Source: Pseudarthrobacter sp. NIBRBAC000502770
Lineage (GTDB): Bacteria > Actinomycetota > Actinomycetes > Actinomycetales > Micrococcaceae
Assembly (NCBI RefSeq): GCF_006517815.1
Contig: NZ_CP041198.1
Coordinates: 3,720,001 to 3,784,000, forward strand
Reading direction: 5' to 3'
DNA: 64,000 bases
Shown: one piece after another, positions 63,094 through 64,000 of the stretch
Layout of the letters: the number at the start of each line of letters is the position of its first letter
How positions within the stretch are numbered: the first letter of the stretch is position 1
Translations under genes and position numbers: made by a program
Notes under the pieces: generated by a model
Told to the model about the DNA's origin: nothing
Seen by the model: the letters and a program-made list of their open reading frames with translations, nothing else
Database searches by the model: none

Positions 63094-63637
63094 GCAGGGC
63101 GGCGGGCTGCAGCCCGGCCGGGAGCCTGACGACATCGATGCCCCGCAGGCTGCACTGAACCGGATGCGTGAAGCCGCGGCCGCACGCGGTGAAGTCCGCC
63201 GGAAAGTGGCGCGGCCTGGCGCACCGAAAACCAAGGGCAGTATCCGGGACACCCGCGGCTTCAGCCAGTTCCACGCCACCGGGCGGGATCCCCTGGGCCT
63301 GGGAAAGGTGGTTGGCCGGCTGGTGGCGGAGCGCGGCTGGACGTCACCTGTGGCCGTTGGTTCGGTCATGGCAGAGTGGGCAACCCTGGTGGGACCGGAA
63401 ATCTCCTCCCACTGCACTCCGGAGAGTTTTACCGACACCACCCTCCACGTGCGGTGTGATTCCACGGCGTGGGCCACCCAGCTTCGGCTCCTCAGCACCA
63501 GCCTGCTTGATAAGTTCCGCCGGGAACTGGGCGAAGGGGTGGTTACCAAAATCCAGGTCCTCGGACCGTCGGCACCAAGCTGGCGTAAGGGTGGACGCAG
63601 TGTCCAGGGCCGTGGTCCGCGGGACACTTACGGATAA
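63083..63637 (+). CDS. DUF721 (DciA-like) protein
   Basis: 184 residues. A basic disordered N-terminus leads to the DUF721 core (about 75-165), with VGPEISSHCTPESFTDTTLHV and QLRLLSTSLLDKFRRELG. The DciA branch loads the replicative helicase in many bacteria; the position beside recF and gyrB fits a replication role. Confidence 0.85.
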   Translation: MNSEQGGGLQPGREPDDIDAPQAALNRMREAAAARGEVRRKVARPGAPKTKGSIRDTRGFSQFHATGRDPLGLGKVVGRLVAERGWTSPVAVGSVMAEWATLVGPEISSHCTPESFTDTTLHVRCDSTAWATQLRLLSTSLLDKFRRELGEGVVTKIQVLGPSAPSWRKGGRSVQGRGPRDTYG

Positions 63638-64000
63638 CCGGGGCGGCAACTCTTGAAACTGCGCGCAAGGGCGTGTAGGGCGCTGTAAGGACCATTGCGT
63701 GTATAGGCACCCGGAGGGCGTACCGCTGGGCCGCCCTAGGCGCGGCCAAGAGCCTCGCACAGCCATGTTCACCTGGGCTGAAGGCCCTGGAATGCGGGGA
63801 TATGAGCCGGTTCACGGTAGAATTGGTGCAGATAACTGGGCGCGGATGAAACGTTGACTTCAGTCCGTTCTCCGCGCGCTCTCCGCGTCCGGGGAACGGA
63901 GCACCACTGTCAGCAGGTCACCGGCGCCATAGGTTTGTGCCTGTTGGCGGGTGGCTTTCCCTGGGAGAGGCACCGGCCGGCCATCATCGAGAACAGAGGA
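63638..64000 (+). promoter_or_regulatory. Upstream region of the next gene (probably gyrB)
   Basis: No gene is seen in 363 bases. A TAGAAT -10-like box lies near 63819. The start of gyrB, usual at this position, is not in the window. Confidence 0.5.

Noticed and set aside
63815..64000. Start of gyrB within the window
   Set aside because: No GyrB N-terminal sequence is seen in any frame before 64000; it probably starts just outside.

Overview
The window is high-GC actinobacterial chromosome. Its right end carries the replication-origin locus in the order rsmG-parA-parB / jag-yidC-yidD-rnpA-rpmH / dnaA-oriC-dnaN-gnd-recF-DUF721, and gyrB is expected just beyond the window. The gene order, protein sequences and abundant GTG starts fit Micrococcales, most likely Arthrobacter or Pseudarthrobacter. 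The genus is inferred from recognition, not from a search.

Region 1 (about 1-22,650) is an extracellular-polysaccharide locus. It holds a GH16 lipoprotein, an HPr-kinase-like ATPase and a tightly overlapping run of GT2 transferase, flippase, polytopic membrane protein, two small membrane proteins and metallophosphoesterase. Two GT2 genes read the other way. A LAL-type LuxR regulator, a DegT aminotransferase, a NeuD-like acyltransferase, a GlxA-like copper-radical oxidase, an Excalibur-type protein, a membrane GT2 resembling cellulose synthase-like enzymes, a GT39-like enzyme and a GtrA-like protein follow. Identical short non-coding sequences recur upstream of several of these units. Two damaged genes flank the aminotransferase/NeuD pair: a decayed second DegT gene and a frame-broken ORF.

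Region 2 (about 22,750-39,730) is mostly minus-strand housekeeping and transport: a small unrecognised membrane protein, M18 aminopeptidase, amino-acid permease, ABC-2 exporter, PAP2/lipid-kinase fusion, a DeoR regulator with an MFS transporter, an ABC-F ATPase, a lipoprotein penicillin-binding protein, an FAD oxidoreductase, a GT87 mannosyltransferase-like protein, two tiny ORFs with strong Shine-Dalgarno sites, and a histidine phosphatase.

Region 3 (39,729-47,445) is the conserved block cca / NUDIX-murJ-MviN-like accessory protein-trxB-trxA. Region 4 (47,446-51,581) is about 4.1 kb with no convincing gene. It holds eight of the ten parS-like sites and a separate cluster of DnaA boxes. Region 5 (51,582-64,000) is parB, parA and the origin genes, with DnaA boxes on both sides of dnaA and an AT-rich segment before dnaN.

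The polysaccharide locus and the gene-free, parS/DnaA-box-rich gap next to parAB are the two parts most worth following up.
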